Assembly (NCBI RefSeq): GCF_035046485.1
Contig: NC_085138.1
Span: forward strand, 269,061,694 to 269,125,693
DNA length: 64,000 nt
Direction of reading: 5' to 3'
Source of the DNA: Aedes albopictus
Taxonomy: Eukaryota > Arthropoda > Insecta > Diptera > Culicidae
Positions 37,501 to 47,025 of the stretch are shown piece after piece. Position numbers and translations under genes: made by a program. Each line of letters opens with the position of its first letter. The first letter of the stretch is position 1. The notes beneath the pieces were generated by a model. That model made no database searches. It saw only the letters and a list, made by a program, of their open reading frames with translations, and had not been told where the DNA came from.

Positions 37501-40500
37501 TTTGGTCTAAATGTCCTCCTTCGCTTGTTTTCCCTATGCAAGTACAATGATACACTATGCTCATGGAGTTTAGAAAATTTTCCCGACCGGAACGGGAATC
37601 GAACCCTCCGTCTACGGATTGGTGATCCATGGCCTTAACCACTAGGCTAACTGGAGACCCCATATTTGATTGTTTTACTGGAGACTGGAAAAAGTAGGTT
37701 ATCCAATCTATTCCGGAATAATAGCCTCCTAGGTCTGCAGGCTCTGTTTTTATTTTTCTAAGCTCTATTGATGCAATGATTTCACGCCTGTCTCCGTTGT
37801 ACCGTATAATATTGCAAGAAGCTCTGTGTGTGTGTGTGTTTTTGCCTTTCTCGTACACTAAGTGTACTGGAAAGGCTATATGTTCACTCCAAAAACGACT
37901 TTTTGATAGAAGGCTCGGAGGGTCAAGTCACATATACCAATCAACTCAGCTCGACGAATTGAGGTGATGTCTGTGTGTGTATGTGTGTGTGTGTTTGTAT
38001 GTGTGTGTGTATGTGTGTGTACAAATAAACTCACATCACTTTTTGGCAGTAAACCTCAACCGATTTTAATGACCGACGGTTCATTCGACGCGGAATCTGG
38101 TCCCATTGTTTTCTATTGAAAATGGTTCGGATCGGTTCAGCCGTTCCGGAGTTATGGCCATTTACGTGTTCCGGACCAGTACCCTTGGAAGGGGCCATAC
38201 ATAAAAATGTAACAAACACATACATACGACACATCAAACTGCGGCATTTTGGATAACCTGATGAACAGTCAGCAAGAAAACAGTCTCAGACCATATCTGA
38301 ACCGGTAGTGTTCCTTAACCGGTTCCGGGAGTCCCACCGGAAGTGGCCAAATATGAAAGTGAACCAAATCCATGCATGCGACACATCAAATTGCGGCATT
38401 TTGGATAACCTGATGAACAATCAGCAAGAAAACAGTCTCAGACCATATCTGAACCGGTAGTGTTCCGGAACCGGTTCCGGGAGTCCCGCCGGAAGTGGCC
38501 ATAAAAGTGAACCAAAACCATGCATGCGATACATCAAATTGCCGCATTTTGGATAACCTGATGAACAGTCAGCAAGAAAACAGTCTCAGACCATATATGA
38601 ACCGGTAGTGTTCCGGAACCGGTTCTGGGAGTCCCACAGAAAATGGCCAAATATAAAAGTGAACCAAATCCATGCATACGATATATCATAGCGCGACTTT
38701 TTTGATAACCCAATGAAAGGTTGGCATAAAAAAAGACTCAGACCATATCTGAACCGGCAGTGTATCGGAACCGGTTCCGGATGTCCCGCTGGAAGTTCAT
38801 ATATAAAAGTGATCCAAACCCATGCATGCGACACATCAAACTGCGGCATTTTCGATAACCTGATGAGCAGTTAGCAAGAAGACAGTCTCAGACTTTATAT
38901 GAACCGGTAGTGTTCCGCCGGAAGTGGCCGTATATAAAAGTTGACAAAACTCTTGCATGCGGCAAATCAAATCACGGCTTTTTCGACAACTTGATGACCG
39001 GTTATTGAGGAAGTAGGCTAAGACCACATTATGGACTGTCAGTAGTGCCGAAACTAGTTCCCTCCGAAAGCGGCTAAATATAAAATTGAACCAAACCCAT
39101 GGCTTTTTTGATAACCTAATAAACTTTAGCAAGCAAATAGGCTCAGACTATTTAAGAGACTATCGGTAGTGTTTCGCAACCGGTTCCGGGCCGGAAATGA
39201 CACCAAACTCATGCATGCGATACCTTAAATCACGGATTTTTAGGTGACATGATGAACAGTTGCAAAAAAATAGACGCAAGCCCTATCAGTGTGTTACGGA
39301 ACTGATTACGGGTGTCCCGCTAGAAATCATCAAATGTAAAAGAGAACCAATACATGCGACATATCGATGACTTATTCAGTAACAAGATAAACGGTTAACC
39401 AACAAATAATCTCAGACCATATTTGGGAGAACCGGTAGTGTTCCAGAACTGGTGACAAGACGAGTAACGCGTCGGAAGTGGTAAAATATAGAAAGGAACT
39501 AAACCATAGCGGCGTTTTTGATAATCTGATGAACAGTCAACAAGAAAATAGCCTCAGGCCACAGTAGTTCGGAATCAGTTGTGGGTGTGATTTGATAGCA
39601 GTGAACCAAAACCATACATGCGATACATAAAATCGCGGCATTTTCAAAAATTTGCCGAACGGTTAGCAAGAAAATAGCCTCAAATCACATCAATTTCCGG
39701 CTTTTCAGGTCACGTGATGAACAGTTGATAAAAACATAGTCTAAGAGCATATTTGAGACAACCGGAATCTGTTCCAGGTGTCCCGCCGGAAGTAGTCAAA
39801 CGTAAAATTTAACCAAACCCATGCAAGCTGCACATCAAATAGCGGAATTATAAAGGTTAACAAAATAAATGTCAAAGCGATAAATCAAATTGTGGCTTTT
39901 TTGATAGCATGTAAACGTTGGTAAGATTATAAATGAAGAAATGATCAAAGTCTTCATATATGCGAGAGAACGAAATAGTGATCAAATCGATCTCTCCAAA
40001 TCACACCATTTCAGATTCCTGCGGTGTAAATGTATAGTAGGATGGATCAACGTTTTATATAAAAAATATAATTTAATCGCGTCAACCTTATACAGTTTTT
40101 CAATCTCCAATCTCCTTATGCTTCTAAAATTACTGCTCACAGTTTGGGTGCGGCTGGTTGAGCCCTCACTCTTCTCATTGCGATTGAAATTTGAATGGAA
40201 AATTTACATTTTCTGCATTTTCCTCGTAGGAAGGTCAAATTTTACATGAATCGTGTTACCAATGATAATAAAATATAGCCTAATGCAGGGATTCTCAAAC
40301 TTTTTCAGCTTGCGACCCACTTTTGATTGTTATTGAATTCGGCGACCCACCAGCACATATTTTCAAAATATACGTCATTTTAGAAAATTTAGGTTGACTT
40401 TTTTGATAAACCTACGTTACATAACCTTAAATCTTTAAAATTTTAAGTTTTTTTAAATCTACTGTGTACTTTTTTTGGAAACGTCAAAATAAAGTAAACG

Positions 40501-43500
40501 TGATCAGTTTCAGTATGTTCCTTGTTTTAAGAATTTAAAATGTTTGCAAGTTTCTGTTACAAACTCAACTAGTCTGGTTCATTTTAACATAAACATCACT
40601 TTTTTTTTTGAATTTCAATAAAGAACACATAAAAATTACACAGAGTCGTTGAAAATATAATGCCAGTGAAACGCATTGGGGAACTTTAAATGTGGCCTTC
40701 AAATGAAAAGCATTTTGTATCGTGATTAATAGGGTAAAAAAATAAATCCTTCAAACAGATCGAGTTGAAAGTACTTTTCTATATAAACCACTTTTTTCAA
40801 ACCTGTTCAGCTGTTTTGATTTCTGTAAAAAAACAGATTATTAAAATTCATCCAATCAGAATTTTACAGAAGTTAAACTTCATCGAAAAATAAACAGTAA
40901 AGATTAACAAACGTTCGTTGGTTTTTTGTCGAAATTTGTTGAACTTTTGGTATTTCAAAAATTTTCTGGAATTTTTACTGCTGAACTTGATGTGTAAATT
41001 TAACGGAAAATGCTAACTGTAAACAACATCTTTAACCCATTTTTAGAGAACGCATAAAAGTTTGAATATTATTAGGGAAACCTTATTTCTAGAAATAACT
41101 CAGGCGATTCTACAAGAGAGTATATGCAAATTTGAAAATGGCCAAAAAAGGTTTTGGGATAAGTTAATTTATACATTTTTATTTTGATATCGATAAAGGT
41201 TTCGCGACCCACCAAAAATCAGCCCGCGACCCACCAGTGGGTCGCGACCCATATTTTGAGAAACGCTGGCCTAAAGTGTGCTGAAATAAACATTGGCGAA
41301 GATCACAAAGTGATCTGTGATTGTGAATAAAGTTAAGCTTCTACAAGCATTAGCTGACGCTCACCCCGCTGCCGTAGTGGATGGAATGGGGTCACAATGA
41401 CCCCAATACACGGTTAAGGGTTAAGGTGGTCAAGCAGTCAACTGAGAGGTCTGATCTTTTTCTGCTCTGTTTTGTTGTTGAACATATCATCGGAATATGT
41501 ATCATCAATAAGTTTCGAAAATCGATGATCGCTAACGTCGAAGAAAAGTTTATGAGTACATATTCGACGAGAAAGGCACTATCACTACTAGGTGGATTAA
41601 TCTGGGTTTTTTTTTCTATGGTAGAATAATGACCTTTACTATATTTTAGAGTATGGATCACATACAATATCTTATGCTCGTTGAGTATAACCTATGCAAC
41701 TCTTACAGCATTATATCACAACTGTGATAGTAATAATTCAAACATGCACTTCACTAGGTTGTTCAAGAATGAAGGTCTTCAAGACTTTCAGGATCTACGT
41801 AGTTTTTGTTTACTCTATACATGAGATTCACTTATCTAGACGACTGCTAGATCTCGCAACATTACGTGAACTTGATTCATGAAAAAATTACACCAATAGT
41901 TTGAAGGGAAACAAGAGTAGAGCTTGTATGCCTTGAAGGTCTCAATTTCATAATTGTTTGGATGACCTTATTCTTCAAGTAAATGATTCTAAGACAAGTG
42001 ATTTCTGAAACAAATTTCGGTGGACTAGCTGAGAATAGTTTTGGAATAAGGATCAATGAAAATTTGAGCAACAACCTGCTAAATTCATAAAAAAAATACA
42101 AAAAAAAAGCCGGGTTCTTCTGGCTACTATCAAAACGGGGAGGGTGCAAAGTCGATACTATCGTATGCCGCCTTGAAGTCGATGAACAGCTGATTTGTTG
42201 AGACCTGGTATTCACGGCATTTCTGACGAATTTGCCGTACGGTGAATATCTGGTTCGTCCGGTCGTCGATGAAGCCAGCTTGATAACTTACCACGAACTC
42301 ATTTGCTTTAGGTAACTGACGACGGAAGATGATCTGGGATAGCACTTTGTATACAACATTCAAAATGGTGATGGCTCGGAAGTTCTCACATTGCAAATGG
42401 TCGCCTTGTGAACGAGGCTCATTACCCCAATGTATTGGACGTCTCGCCGACCAAATCAGTGACCAAATAATGCCTCTAATATTTTGTGAAAAAAAAACGA
42501 ATAATTTGGCATTTTCTTTCTGAATAAAAGAAGCTCTGACCAAAATAGAAGCGCACTGTTCTAGTTTTTGCCATATTCCTTACTCTGGTTTACATTTTGG
42601 CCCATTGCTCACTTATTTTTTATCGCTTCCTCGGCAATTCTTGCTTTTTACCAAGATTGGCACCGCTGAGCGCTCTTCAACAAGTTTTTCAACGAGATTT
42701 CAGCAATCGTGTAGTTTCCTTAAACTCGGAAAATGTTTTGCAGAAATTCAGCTAACAAACGTAATTTTTTACCGAGATTCAGTAGAAAAATTTTCAAGAT
42801 TTTTTACTACTCTTTTTGGATATTTTTTTGCAGCTATAATCGTATGACAACAATAAAGTTTAATAAAAAGACAATTACACCGTCTTCGACCTTGCGGCCT
42901 CTACAGACTGAACATAACTAACATTTGACAACGGGCAACACATATTAGTCCTATACACGCAGAAAAATGGCGCTTGTTTAAAACAATAAAATGCATAGTT
43001 GATTTTCAAACTGAGAATTTACTTATTCCAAAGTAATATTTAATTGTTTTCATTTAGAGTTTATCGATAAAAACAATCGATTACCATCATTTCATATAAT
43101 GTCAAAAATTTCATTTGTTTCAACAAAATAAAAACCATAAACATGGTCCGAAAGCACTCACACATCTATAAAATGCTTACCCCAACATCGCCACAACGAA
43201 GAAGGTGCAACAAATCCATCACGTCAAGTTCCAAGTGCAGCTTTGGCCGTGATGGATAACGCGCAGGTACTCACGACAGCATCCACAAAAAGTTGATCGG
43301 CTTCGTCTTTTTTGTCTTTTTTTTTAGTCGTTCTCTTCCCCATCCGCTTATCGATGGTCTAAAAATAGATTTCCAAGCTGCCGCAGTTGCTGCCGTCACC
43401 AACACAATCACATTCCGGGTTCCGGGCAAAGGTGCAGTCGTTTGAATCAATCCATTATTTCAGGTTGAAAATACCAAATCTCTGTTTGTTTTAACAAACT

Positions 43501-44393
43501 GTCAAAAATTTCGACAAATGAAAATATTTGTATTATCAAACAATAGAACAGTTCAGTTTAAACTAGAAATGAGTCTGTCGCTATTGTAAACTGAAAATCG
43601 GTTGATGTGAACTAGAATTTAATTGTGTTTACAATTTATTTTTCTGCGTGAGTAGCCCAGTGGAGAATTTTCCGTTTGACGAATAGTTTTCCCCGAGTGG
43701 AGCGGGAATCGAACCTACACTCCGAGGCTTACGAGACACCTAAACGACTGACGCCGCTAATCGCTCGGCCAGGAAGCCCACCTAAGTTTAGGGAAGGCAC
43801 TTTTCTGCAACAAATTGTGAAGTAATTTACTTATTTTTGCACGCGAAGAGATTCGTATAGCATCCAGCCGCATACAAATATAAAAGTCAACTATGAATAA
43901 AAAAAATAACAAAAAAAATAATAAAAAAATACACAATGAATATAAAAAGATGACTGAGAGAGTCTTACTAGAGAACTTTCTTACTGTGTATAATTCAGTG
44001 GATCCAGCTATAAAACAACGATGTTCAACATAATGCATTTATACTTACGATATCCGTCCCGGCCAGCTGACTCAGGATTTTTATCTCCCAATAATGGTGC
44101 ATGCCCTGCTGCAACGGCTGTGTTCCGCGTATAACGGCCGTCCCTTGGCTGTACACGGGATGGAAGACAATCTCCGTCCCGTTGGTGATTTTCGTGTCCG
44201 GATGGCCACAGTCGACATCCCAGGTCCAATCGAATCGCGTCGAACTATCTTCGCCGCATCGGCAGCGTTCGATTTTCTTGTCCGTGTGTCGGGACCGCGT
44301 CACGGCCGGATATTCGCAATTACAGAACGGTACGGAGCGATTTTCGCTGCTCCTGAGCAGCATGTTGTATGTTGCACGACGGTTGTGCGACAT
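25544..44393 (-). CDS. SPSB3: SPRY/SOCS-box protein, SPSB3 type
   Basis: This is the probable substrate-recognition subunit of a Cullin-5/Elongin ubiquitin ligase: SPRY domains bind the target and the SOCS box docks to Elongin B/C. Coding exons are 44393-44049 and 26287-25544, giving about 362 residues (human SPSB3 is of similar size). The donor GTAAGTAT at 44048 and acceptor TTTCAG at 26288 are both phase 0, and the join falls inside the conserved SPRY core (…GTDI then MLGIGTDKVDL), leaving a 17.8-kb intron. SPRY covers about residues 54-220 (FDWTWD, TAVIRGT, HHYWEIK, IIGVYVD, YPMVCSTSAKS). SOCS-like helices with IPGL follow at about 228-267. A Ser/Glu-rich tail of about 95 residues is extra. 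ATG 44391-44393 lies just inside an exon whose acceptor AATTGCAG ends at 44410, so an upstream 5' exon is expected. In mammals SPSB3 has been linked to degradation of nuclear cGAS and of SNAI1; the insect target is unknown. Confidence 0.88.
26435..26690 (+). mobile_element. LINE linker fragment
   Basis: In the + frame, GAGGTCATTGAAAGGTGG onwards reads EVIERWKRHFDEHL, the linker typically found between endonuclease and reverse transcriptase of insect LINEs, then continues open to a stop near 26680. No catalytic residues are present. It is truncated on both sides and lies in the SPSB3 intron. Frames on the opposite strand are treated as shadows. Confidence 0.45.
26750..26848. mobile_element. 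Near-perfect 99-bp hairpin MITE
   Basis: Two arms of about 48 bp (TCTAAGGCCGTTCGCAATGC… and its complement) meet at TTTTAAAAATTTTAAAA with a single mismatch (GGCCG/CGGTC). No clear target duplication outside the palindrome. Such a sequence would fold into a stable stem in RNA from either strand. Confidence 0.7.
27040..27240. mobile_element. TTAA-flanked foldback MITE
   Basis: Ends GGTGAATATATAACGAAG and complement, with arms extending inward over most of the 201 bp at lower identity. TTAA flanks both sides (27036-27039 and 27241-27244), suggesting piggyBac-type mobilisation. The Aedes MITE family Wuneng also uses TTAA, but I cannot assign this copy to it. Confidence 0.75.
27343..28495 (+). 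repeat. Left LTR, with a MITE inside
   Basis: The LTR is 538 bp once the 613-bp MITE and its extra TA are removed, exactly the length of the right LTR. The only difference I found is A versus G in AAAGTCATGCT/AAAGTCGTGCT. It contains AATAAA in GATGAATTAATAAAATTCC (near 28388). Confidence 0.9.
27381..27993. mobile_element. TA-MITE with GGGGCGAATAGAAAC ends
   Basis: Ends CCGTAAAACGGGGTGAATAG and inverted CTATTCGCCCCGTTTTACGG have one mismatch. TA occurs on both sides (27379-27380 and 27994-27995). The sister LTR shows the empty site (GCTAGTATTAGGC), proving insertion with TA duplication. The phrase GGGGCGAATAGAAAC recurs inside (near 27409 and 27799, with an inverted copy near 27783). Confidence 0.93.
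28519..29967 (+). CDS. gag-like ORF of the LTR element
   Basis: A 482-codon frame starts 24 bases after the left LTR. Residues about 45-95 form a charged, glutamine-rich coiled coil (LMQLEEERAIQQREWQLE…) of the sort that opens BEL/Pao gag proteins. A Ser/Thr/Lys-rich linker follows. The rest shows no gag core, zinc knuckle or enzyme motif that I recognise, and may be foreign or degenerate sequence that stays open. The frame ends near 29967, shortly after one arm of a 29-bp inverted repeat. Whether it is translated is unknown. Confidence 0.55.
   Translation: MESTSASANVARAGSSGSNSRPDSRIYHSSLTTSVATSRSRLSYAALRLMQLEEERAIQQREWQLEKRAMERERKAMQLQYKLLEEQLALRKRKSKGPTEPVGKTGITNTPTDETPSDESAENDSKHNSEAQEKSGKPPKMSKQPSKMMVPADQSTQDEIQQRSYSTILTTSPNEHIPINSDCMDTIACNIIPFAISVTPPDLLTTSEFINVDINFAIFSLFLIVKGIDSSVAVGVAVDHRLNRALSFQPPFHVAPEPPDPAPPHMQISVNCDAWTVNNFISENTINTLRFKFFQPAAVSALQTTVWPTTALAVVDTLIMIAIDTRSFPDHVPATSQPSCLQNKCLQLVLVEKQLLCLNLEMVPNTARLSTFGYWMSDTKKLPQMSDEWSANVYVKCLECRVEREKKRVSEVYVRCVGHCYRCGLGCNSSDHYGYNLRRDSRRRSSFSPLCYYFLLPICVDIMFWAGGSNTYVTASSHMQCD
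30314..31582. mobile_element. Element with CACGGAGAAAAAT ends inside the LTR element
   Basis: CACGGAGAAAAAT (30314) and the inverted TTTTTCTCCGTG (to 31582) bound 1.27 kb of AT-rich DNA with many AACCAA/TTGGTT words. No convincing target duplication. A lone terminus of the same type lies near 50119 and a close variant (CACGCAGAAAAAT) bounds 42956-43650. Superfamily unknown. Confidence 0.6.
31551..32390 (+). CDS. Unrecognised ORF before the right LTR
   Basis: The 279-codon frame begins within the end of the inserted CACGGAGAAAAAT element, so its first residues are not original. The early part has an Arg/Ser-rich run (RHRYRSRSRSRR); the rest is ordinary in composition and matches no retroelement enzyme I know. 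It could be a remnant of interior sequence unique to this non-autonomous family. Coding status is uncertain. Confidence 0.3.
   Translation: MLVFNKYFSPCDSDLTAHIRESIKTRMSRAVLQYKPSSSTVVQSSQYRHRYRSRSRSRRCLQSRVASVRYYERDRDSHNRQNGNVFFLPKIQHVFVRAGDTIIRFHHLKKKDLSKTSSILGDNRPYKTFRSLPFKRDISLRNLNDCIMIGETLSQKTNVRTINFTSGGVPNLIEALCSFDTLPLFPSVTMNASLTGMLMLQTIKDDCDTHNRINFCKLPVIDNNQNSAPASIGTPTVKVDYRITSASMINLVEQISIVEVLVCEGDICCSFDWNVYRKL
32458..32469 (+). promoter_or_regulatory. Polypurine tract of the LTR element
   Basis: GGGGGGGGAGAA abuts the TG of the right LTR, the place where second-strand synthesis is primed in LTR retroelements. Confidence 0.75.
32470..33007 (+). repeat. Right LTR, intact
   Basis: 538 bp, TGTTGCTGG to CGTAACA, followed by ATAAC. 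It shows the empty site for the MITE present in the left LTR. Confidence 0.92.
33276..33768 (-). CDS. Secreted protein with two chitin-binding domains
   Basis: Predicted small extracellular chitin-binding protein, likely of the peritrophic matrix or cuticle. Two exons, 33768-33522 and 33454-33276, are separated by a 67-bp intron (GTACGT/TTACAG, phase 1); the product has 141 residues. The ATG at 33766-33768 gives a signal peptide (hydrophobic residues about 7-20, cleavage near residue 24). An in-frame ATG 18 codons upstream would bury it and is not preferred. Two peritrophin-A (CBM14) domains follow, about 27-78 and 85-141, each with six cysteines and the motif PPGEFFSQ or PAGFYFSQ before the fifth. 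It is divergently arranged with a paralogue at 34207, and both lie in the SPSB3 intron. Confidence 0.88.
33769..34206. promoter_or_regulatory. Shared divergent promoter region
   Basis: 438 bp separate the two start codons. Several GATA-factor type sites occur: AGATAA at 33887, TTATCT at 34028, TTATCA at 34033 and AGATAG at 34062. A TATAAA-like palindrome (TTTTATAAAT) lies near 33942. GATA factors drive many insect gut genes, so gut expression is a reasonable but untested inference. Confidence 0.45.
34207..34695 (+). CDS. Secreted protein with two chitin-binding domains
   Basis: Paralogue of the gene at 33276-33768. Exon 1 is only 10 bases (34207-34216, MAK plus one base), then a 60-bp intron (GTATTT/TCACAG, phase 1) and exon 2 at 34277-34695, giving 142 residues. 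The N-terminus through residue 20 is a clear signal peptide (AVAFLISIALTLHISTA). Two CBM14 domains, about 23-73 and 82-139, each have six cysteines and the family motif RGRFFSQ or VGTFFSQ. The conserved FCDG start and DACDP end of domain 1 link it to its neighbour. Role as above: binding chitin outside the cell. AATAAA occurs about 105 bases after the stop. Confidence 0.88.
34696..35074. other. 3' flank, nothing further recognised
   Basis: It contains the AATAAA near 34800 for the upstream gene. No other feature seen. Confidence 0.4.
35075..35590. mobile_element. TA-MITE with GGGTAATTG ends
   Basis: Ends GGGTAATTGTTCC and GGATCAATTACCC are inverted with one mismatch; TA flanks both sides (35073-35074 and 35591-35592). 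The phrase ATACCGCAACATTAGGAAC is repeated several times inside, in both orientations, with a central hairpin at about 35270-35395. No coding capacity. Confidence 0.75.
35595..36185. repeat. Degenerate AATTCCTCCAG-type tandem repeat
   Basis: Loosely repeated words such as GAATTTCTCC, AATTCCTCC, AGAGATTCC and TTTCTCCA recur every 10-25 bases throughout. No regular period is kept. The open frame 35879-36160 is a product of the repeat. Confidence 0.65.
36569..37695 (-). mobile_element. tRNA-headed SINE (Feilai-like), interrupted
   Basis: On the - strand the head near 37590-37665 has Pol III box A (TAGCCTAGTGGTTAAGG) and box B (GGTTCGATTCC), with a body at 36570-36711 and a TTCTTC-rich (GAA on the - strand) tail. 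The 14-bp duplication AGGTTRTCCAATCT flanks it (36555-36568 and 37696-37709, one mismatch). A hAT element splits it. A shorter copy of the body is at 55882. The name Feilai rests on my memory of that family's body. Confidence 0.8.
36712..37536. mobile_element. hAT-type element inside the SINE
   Basis: TAGGG…CCCTA ends with an exact 8-bp duplication TGCAAGTA (36704-36711 and 37537-37544). The start TAGGGTGACCATATGG and the repeated phrase AAATGTCCTCCTTTTT near both ends resemble hAT subterminal repeats. The 825 bp have no transposase; the 63-codon frame at 36874 is not recognised. Confidence 0.85.
37971..38020. repeat. (TG)n microsatellite
   Basis: TGTGTG with TATG interruptions, within a dispersed repeat that includes CTCGTACACTAAGTGTAC (about 37850-37867). 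Confidence 0.8.
38240..39900. repeat. Degenerate satellite, units of about 140-160 bp
   Basis: The words CAGTCTCAGACCATAT, GAACCGGTAGTGTTCCGG, CATGCATGCGACACATC and TTTTGGATAACCTGATGAAC recur in order, with unit starts near 38281, 38424, 38581, 38743 and 38883. Identity decays steadily to the right. No gene. Confidence 0.85.
39901..40277. other. Unassigned intronic DNA
   Basis: One unremarkable + strand frame (39941-40249); nothing recognised. Confidence 0.35.
40286..41268. mobile_element. hAT-type element, GCGACCCAC ends
   Basis: Ends CAGGGATTCTCAAAC and (inverted) CAGCGTTTCTCAAAA, with an 8-bp duplication GCCTAATG/GCCTAAAG (one mismatch). GCGACCCACC is repeated near both ends. CAGNG-starting ends with TTCTCAAAC are known in hAT families of other animals. 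983 bp, no transposase. Confidence 0.8.
41277..42144. other. Unassigned intronic DNA
   Basis: Frames at 41381-41629 and 41392-41667 overlap on opposite strands and are not recognised. Confidence 0.3.
42145..42450 (-). mobile_element. LINE reverse transcriptase fragment
   Basis: The - strand frame contains CENFRAITILNVVYKVLSQI, then YQAGFIDDRTNQIF and LFIDFKAAYDSI. These are the N-terminal reverse-transcriptase motifs of insect LINEs, including the FxxAYDS block with the first catalytic Asp. It stops abruptly after that block. It is the complementary part of the enzyme to the fragment at 52255 and probably from the same family. Confidence 0.8.
42876..43782 (-). mobile_element. tRNA-headed SINE, interrupted
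   Basis: On the - strand, box A (TGGCCGAGCGATTAGCGG) and box B (GGTTCGATTCC) at about 43700-43775 resemble a long-variable-arm (Leu/Ser type) tRNA. The body continues beyond the insertion at 42876-42955 (CACCGTCTTCGACC, ACAGACTGAACA) and matches the SINE at 51845-52085. A 695-bp element separates the two parts. Confidence 0.7.
42956..43650. mobile_element. Element with CACGCAGAAAAAT ends
   Basis: CACGCAGAAAAAT and inverted ATTTATTTTTCTGCGTG bound the insert. The interior repeats AAACAAT/ATTGTTT words. No clear target duplication. The ends are a variant of those at 30314-31582. Confidence 0.65.
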
Positions 44394-44409
44394 GTTGCAT
44401 CGGATGTCC

Positions 44410-47021
44410 CTGCAATTACATGGATGTGACACACGTGAGTTTTTTTTTTGTTCATTGTGGTTGTAAAAGTATGTATTTTTTTATCTCCAACCTTCGGTAG
44501 ATCTATTTTTAGAAATATGTTCAAGGAAGCGTATGTTTAGAACACAGGTAAAATTGTAATGGAAACTTTTGCTAGGCAGTAGGTATGTATGATGTTTGCA
44601 AATTTGGAACATTTTTACAGTCTTGACTAATGATTTTTGTAATTTTGTTCTTCATATGCCATGCTACGTAACATATATTTATTTAAAACACAACGGAACA
44701 CAAAGAATTTAAAATTTTGCATTGGCCTAATAAAAGTACACTGTAACAATTTTTTTGGGTATGTCACCCATATGAATATTTTTCTTCAATCCAATTTTAT
44801 AGAAACAAAACATTTCCAATATATTGCTACAGCATTAACTTAAACTTGATTAACTCTTTCTGTAATTATCACATGATTTTAGAACTCTCGATAGGAAGAA
44901 CCCGAAAGGAACCCCATGTGTTTGCAATATGTAACGCATTGAAACACTAATACACATCTCTTATGCAATGTTGTTGCGAAGAGAGAAAGATGAAAGTGCA
45001 TCAAAATGAGCATGTGAAAGATGTTTCTCGAATCCTAAAGCGCAATTCTGGAAATCGTCAGTTTCCTGAATTAAAAATTACATGAAAACTAGAAATATCA
45101 CTTTCAAACGTTTCATCAAGCTTGAGTATTTATTTTTACACATAAAACACTGTAGCTTACCTTGATATTTTCGAAAGAAAAGCACAAACACGAGGTAGTT
45201 AGATAAAAATTTACTTTCACCATAGAGTCGACTGGCCAAACGATTGAGGACAACTTTACAGTTGGCCGCTTGCACTAATAGTTACAAATCAGTTCTATTT
45301 TGCCGGAAGCAGAGATTCACTGACCTAGTCTTGTGGAGATTGAAACAGAACTCTTGAATGATAAGTTTTTCCAAAACAGAACCGTGCTTTAGCAGACTCT
45401 TTGAAGGTATGGGAATGGAAAACTACTGCTATGCTGGATGGATGGCTGGTCTCCAGCACACCACTACTTCTTCCGTGTTCATGTTTCGTCTCGCATGTTT
45501 GGATACAGGGAGATTGGAAACGTGAAGAATGGAATCCTAAATATTGATCAATTTTTTTTTCCTACAATAATGATCATAGTTGGAAGACTCATGGAGACGC
45601 TTCATGATAAGCTGTTCATTACTATAATTGTGTTTCTTTTACAATTCAAAAGTACTTGTAAAACTGTTTTGTACCTTCTTCATAGCAATGCTACATTTTC
45701 TTCATGTGACATGATTCAGGTAAACAGTTGGTTCTCGAGTTGTGCGATTCAAGTAGTACAATGTGCATTGTATACCCCCGTTAGTTTCAAATTTTAAATT
45801 CAGCTTTTACTAACTCTGAAATTAGAGCAAAGTGTCCAAACTACGACAAAGTCTGCTTTTTAGGTTAGTGTTCTATAAGCTCTTCTACAGTTATTAACTG
45901 AAAGCTTCCTCTACCAATGTTCATGATGCATGTGTATAAGCATATAAGCATATAAGCACAATTATTTAATATTCTTAAGTTTTATATTTATGCAATTTTC
46001 ATGCTTATTACCACACTATTCGAAACAGTTCTGTACACACGCACCGCATATCCAGCCAGTAGTAGGCGTTGGATTCATGTTGCAAAGCACACACCCAAGT
46101 GGTGCCACATTGGTGCTGGTGTGGACTGGAATAGATCTAAATAGGTGCCCATGAACAACGTAGGAAGCAGAATGTTACAATTCTGCTTTGATCGACTCGT
46201 TCGTAACATTACCAATACATTGGATGTTGATTATATGCGTTCTACGCAAAGCTGATGCATCACCAATCACCATTCAAACAACGTGGTGCGCCCTTATATG
46301 TTTCACCCATATCACCTTAAAGGCGGGAAATTTCCACCAAATCTTTCCCAAACGCAGATAACGGTGCGATATGCCAACGAGATAAACTGCATTCTTTTAC
46401 ATAACCTCTATTTGTTGCGCCAAGGGTAGTGAAGCTTATTTGATAAAAAATAGAGTTTATCAAATTTTTTATCAATATTTGTATTTATTGCACAGAATTG
46501 AAAGTTCCACGCGCGCTCTTCTGAAAAAGCAATCACCACATGAGGGATTCGTACTCAAGTAACATTTAGAGTTTTATGACGGTTATGAAGATCCAATTAT
46601 GGCTTTACAACTGTTTTTAATCCACATTAAAACAAAATGATTCCTAGGTACCCGTTTTAAGAATTTTGATCAGTTAAACGTGCATAATAGATTTTCAGAT
46701 ACAACATGATGATTGGTTTTGGGATAAATTATCCGCACTGGAGCACTAGAACCAAACTTACAGCCCATTGTAGTGCGCACCCTCCATAAGGACAAAACAA
46801 AGCACGAAATTTGAAACGCGATTATTCCGAAATAAAAAAATGCCGTTATTTTTTTCACGTTGAGAATTCATGTTGAACGGAAAAAATGTTGTTTTGGTGA
46901 ACAAGTTTAAACAAAATATTTGTTTTAGTCCACTATGCATTTATTTATGAAATGTGAACCGTTCAGTACCTCGAGATTTAAAATATGAAAAATAAAAGTT
47001 TGCAAATCATTCAACTAGTTT
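44410..47021. other. Upstream of the SPSB3 exon, nothing certain
   Basis: The 5' noncoding exon and promoter of the SPSB3-type gene should lie here or further right, but I could not place them. Frames such as 45438-45797 and 46670-46858 are not recognised. Confidence 0.3.
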
Positions 47022-47025
47022 TTAA

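Noticed and set aside
37590..37665. Functional tRNA gene
   Set aside because: It has box A and box B but is continuous with a SINE body and tail bounded by a target duplication. The same applies to the heads near 43700, 48360, 49350 and 52010.
44094..44466. Two + strand ORFs of 111 and 121 residues
   Set aside because: Both are antisense to the SPSB3 exon, which carries conserved SPRY motifs on the - strand.
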